A DNA stretch of 7,376 nt. It comes from Dehalococcoidia bacterium. GTDB lineage: Bacteria; Chloroflexota; Dehalococcoidia; JAENJB01. The notes under the pieces were generated by a model. That model had not been told where the DNA came from, searched no databases, and saw only the letters and a program-made list of their open reading frames with translations. A program made the position numbers and the translations under genes. The stretch spans positions 1-7,376 of the forward strand of contig JAUYGE010000057.1 in the NCBI GenBank assembly GCA_030690705.1, read 5' to 3'. This document shows positions 6,054-7,376 of the stretch, piece after piece (the stretch's first letter is position 1; the number at the start of each line of letters is the position of its first letter).

Positions 6054-7376
6054 TCAATCGAACAGGCACGGCCCCCATTTGTCTATGATCTTGGCGGCCA
6101 GCGCGGGACTGGGGTCTGATACCTTTGGGAACTGGTCTATCCACTCGTACGGCCGGCAGGCATCAATGATAGCCCGCGAGTTGTGGCCTTTCAGACCGAC
6201 GGGGACTGCAGGGTCCAGCGGGCCGCTCCAGCAGCGGTGCAGGATATGAATGTCCTGGGCTGGCTCCGAGCGGGTGGACACGGCCCAGGGGACGTCGTCG
6301 GTGCTATAACGGTCAATATCCTCGTCCACCACGATCACGTACCGGCCCATATGGGCGACGGCCCGGCATTGAGATGCCACCAGCCCCGACTGGCGGGCAT
6401 GCCCGGGATAGCGCTGTTTGATGGAGACGATGCATAGGAAGGAATATCCACCTGGCTCGTGGGAACGAACGCACCGGATATCAGGCACGCCCGCCTCCTC
6501 CAGGGCTTCCCAAATCATGACAGATTGAAGCAATGAAGGGAAGAGGGTATGTCCGGATACCAGCGGGTGGGTGGGCGGATTGCCACACAGAGTGGGGCTA
6601 TTGCGGTGCAGGACCGGCTTAACGCGAATGGTCGGCTCCGGGCGGGAAGAGCTAGCATAATACCCCGTCCACTCGCCGAAAGGCCCTTCCGCCATCCTGT
6701 CATCGGGATATGACTCACCTTCGATAACCACCTCGGGCTCCAGCGGGATGGGAAGACCCGTAGCGGGGCCGCGTAGGACTTCCACGGGCTCTCCTGCCAG
6801 GCCCCCTATATAGTCGTACTCGCATTGGCCGTGGGGCAGGTCCAGGAATCCAGCAAGATATAATATCGGGTCCGGGCCAATGGCTACGGCTACCGGACAG
6901 GGCTTCCCCATGGCGTGGTATTTTTCCCTAATTATCCGGCCGTGCTTACCCAGTGAGACATAGAAGGCAAGGGCGTTACGGTTTCGCACCATTGCCCGGT
7001 ACGTTCCGATGTTGACCCATCCGGTCCCAGGGTCCGGGGTGATGGTGACACTGGCGGCTCCGATATAGCGACCCCCGTCCAATTCACGATAGCGGGGGAC
7101 AGGAAACTCTAAGACGTCTATATCGTCTCCGGTGCGTACATTTTCCAGAAGAGGCGAAGATCTCACTAGAATAGGGGCTAGCGGATGCGTGACTTTGGAG
7201 CGGCGCCGCCACTTGCGTATAAAGCGCCCTTCAGTGATATCAAGGGGCATGCCCACAGTTAGAGCGGCTCGCTTGAGCGAGTTCACCGGGTTAAGCAGCA
7301 CCCGGTAGCCGGGAGGATGGCCCGCTACCTCATGGAAGAGGAATGCCGGCTTGGTTCTTCGGTCTTTGGAGGAAAC
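6054..7376 (-). CDS. UbiD-family (prenylated-FMN-dependent) decarboxylase, N-terminus beyond the right edge
   Basis: The frame is open from the right edge (7376) to the TGA at 6056-6054, about 440 residues; the family is usually 450-500, so only some 30-60 N-terminal residues are missing. The GTG at 7301 lies inside the protein: the 25 codons before it (TKPAFLFHEVAGHPPGYR) are ordinary family sequence. UbiD enzymes reversibly decarboxylate aromatic or unsaturated acids in the cytoplasm with prenylated FMN, a metal ion and potassium. Counting from GTG 7301, residues at Fdc1-equivalent spacing are N97, H120 and E161 (metal ligands), and R102, E205 and E210 (the E-R-E network), seen in VNIGTYR, GKHGR, CEYDYIGG and AEGPFGEWTGYY. 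All six look conserved, so the enzyme is probably active. Substrate cannot be told from sequence. No UbiX flavin prenyltransferase is in the window. It is the most upstream visible gene of the lipoprotein array. Confidence 0.93.
   Translation of the reverse strand, partial: VSSKDRRTKPAFLFHEVAGHPPGYRVLLNPVNSLKRAALTVGMPLDITEGRFIRKWRRRSKVTHPLAPILVRSSPLLENVRTGDDIDVLEFPVPRYRELDGGRYIGAASVTITPDPGTGWVNIGTYRAMVRNRNALAFYVSLGKHGRIIREKYHAMGKPCPVAVAIGPDPILYLAGFLDLPHGQCEYDYIGGLAGEPVEVLRGPATGLPIPLEPEVVIEGESYPDDRMAEGPFGEWTGYYASSSRPEPTIRVKPVLHRNSPTLCGNPPTHPLVSGHTLFPSLLQSVMIWEALEEAGVPDIRCVRSHEPGGYSFLCIVSIKQRYPGHARQSGLVASQCRAVAHMGRYVIVVDEDIDRYSTDDVPWAVSTRSEPAQDIHILHRCWSGPLDPAVPVGLKGHNSRAIIDACRPYEWIDQFPKVSDPSPALAAKIIDKWGPCLFD

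Noticed and set aside
7299..7301. GTG as the start of the right-edge UbiD gene
   Set aside because: The codons upstream to the window edge are open and encode conserved family sequence (KPAFLFHEV), so the true start lies outside.
1..7376. Alternative genetic code with TGA as an amino acid
   Set aside because: TGA ends the helicase frame, the cupin gene and the right-edge UbiD at the expected family lengths.
1..7376. tRNA, rRNA, CRISPR array, insertion sequence or phage genes
   Set aside because: I saw no tRNA-like cloverleaf, spaced direct repeats, transposase motifs or terminal inverted repeats on either strand.

Overview
The window looks like bacterial chromosome from a GC-rich organism, probably from an environmental or metagenome-derived genome. 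My best guess at lineage is Chloroflexota (Dehalococcoidia/SAR202-like). The grounds are several divergent NMT1-type substrate-binding lipoproteins with long Pro/Thr/Ala linkers next to UbiD-family decarboxylases and a cupin, plus a bacterial SNF2 helicase paired with a SWIM zinc-finger gene. This placement is inference from gene style, not from a marker gene. TGA is a normal stop codon for several genes here, so the standard bacterial code applies.

Left part (1-1579, + strand): the C-terminal part of a SNF2/RapA-type helicase enters from the left edge. It carries an in-frame TGA at 91-93, exactly where the family motif LKQ(I/L)CNHP has its cysteine. It is followed directly by a SWIM zinc-finger protein, its usual partner. 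An intergenic stretch (1580-1874) holds a long stem-loop and a promoter-like region with a perfect palindrome over the -35 box. This precedes a single-domain cupin gene (1875-2390, + strand).

Right part (2391-7376, - strand): this is a co-directional set read from right to left. First comes a UbiD-family decarboxylase (runs off the right edge; all six metal and catalytic residues I looked for are present). Three tandem, mutually homologous substrate-binding lipoproteins follow, and then the N-terminal remnant of a second UbiD-family gene. That remnant is frameshifted by one base and truncated, and it ends within a few bases of the convergent cupin stop codon.

Working together, the right-hand genes suggest capture of small, probably aromatic or unsaturated, carboxylic acids by lipoprotein receptors, and their reversible decarboxylation by a prenylated-FMN enzyme, with the cupin as a possible ring-modifying or accessory protein. 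No ABC permease or ATPase lies in the window, so the transport partners must lie elsewhere or the receptors have another role. The clearest oddities are the TGA at a conserved Cys codon, the broken second UbiD, and the triplicated receptors bracketed by two different UbiD genes.
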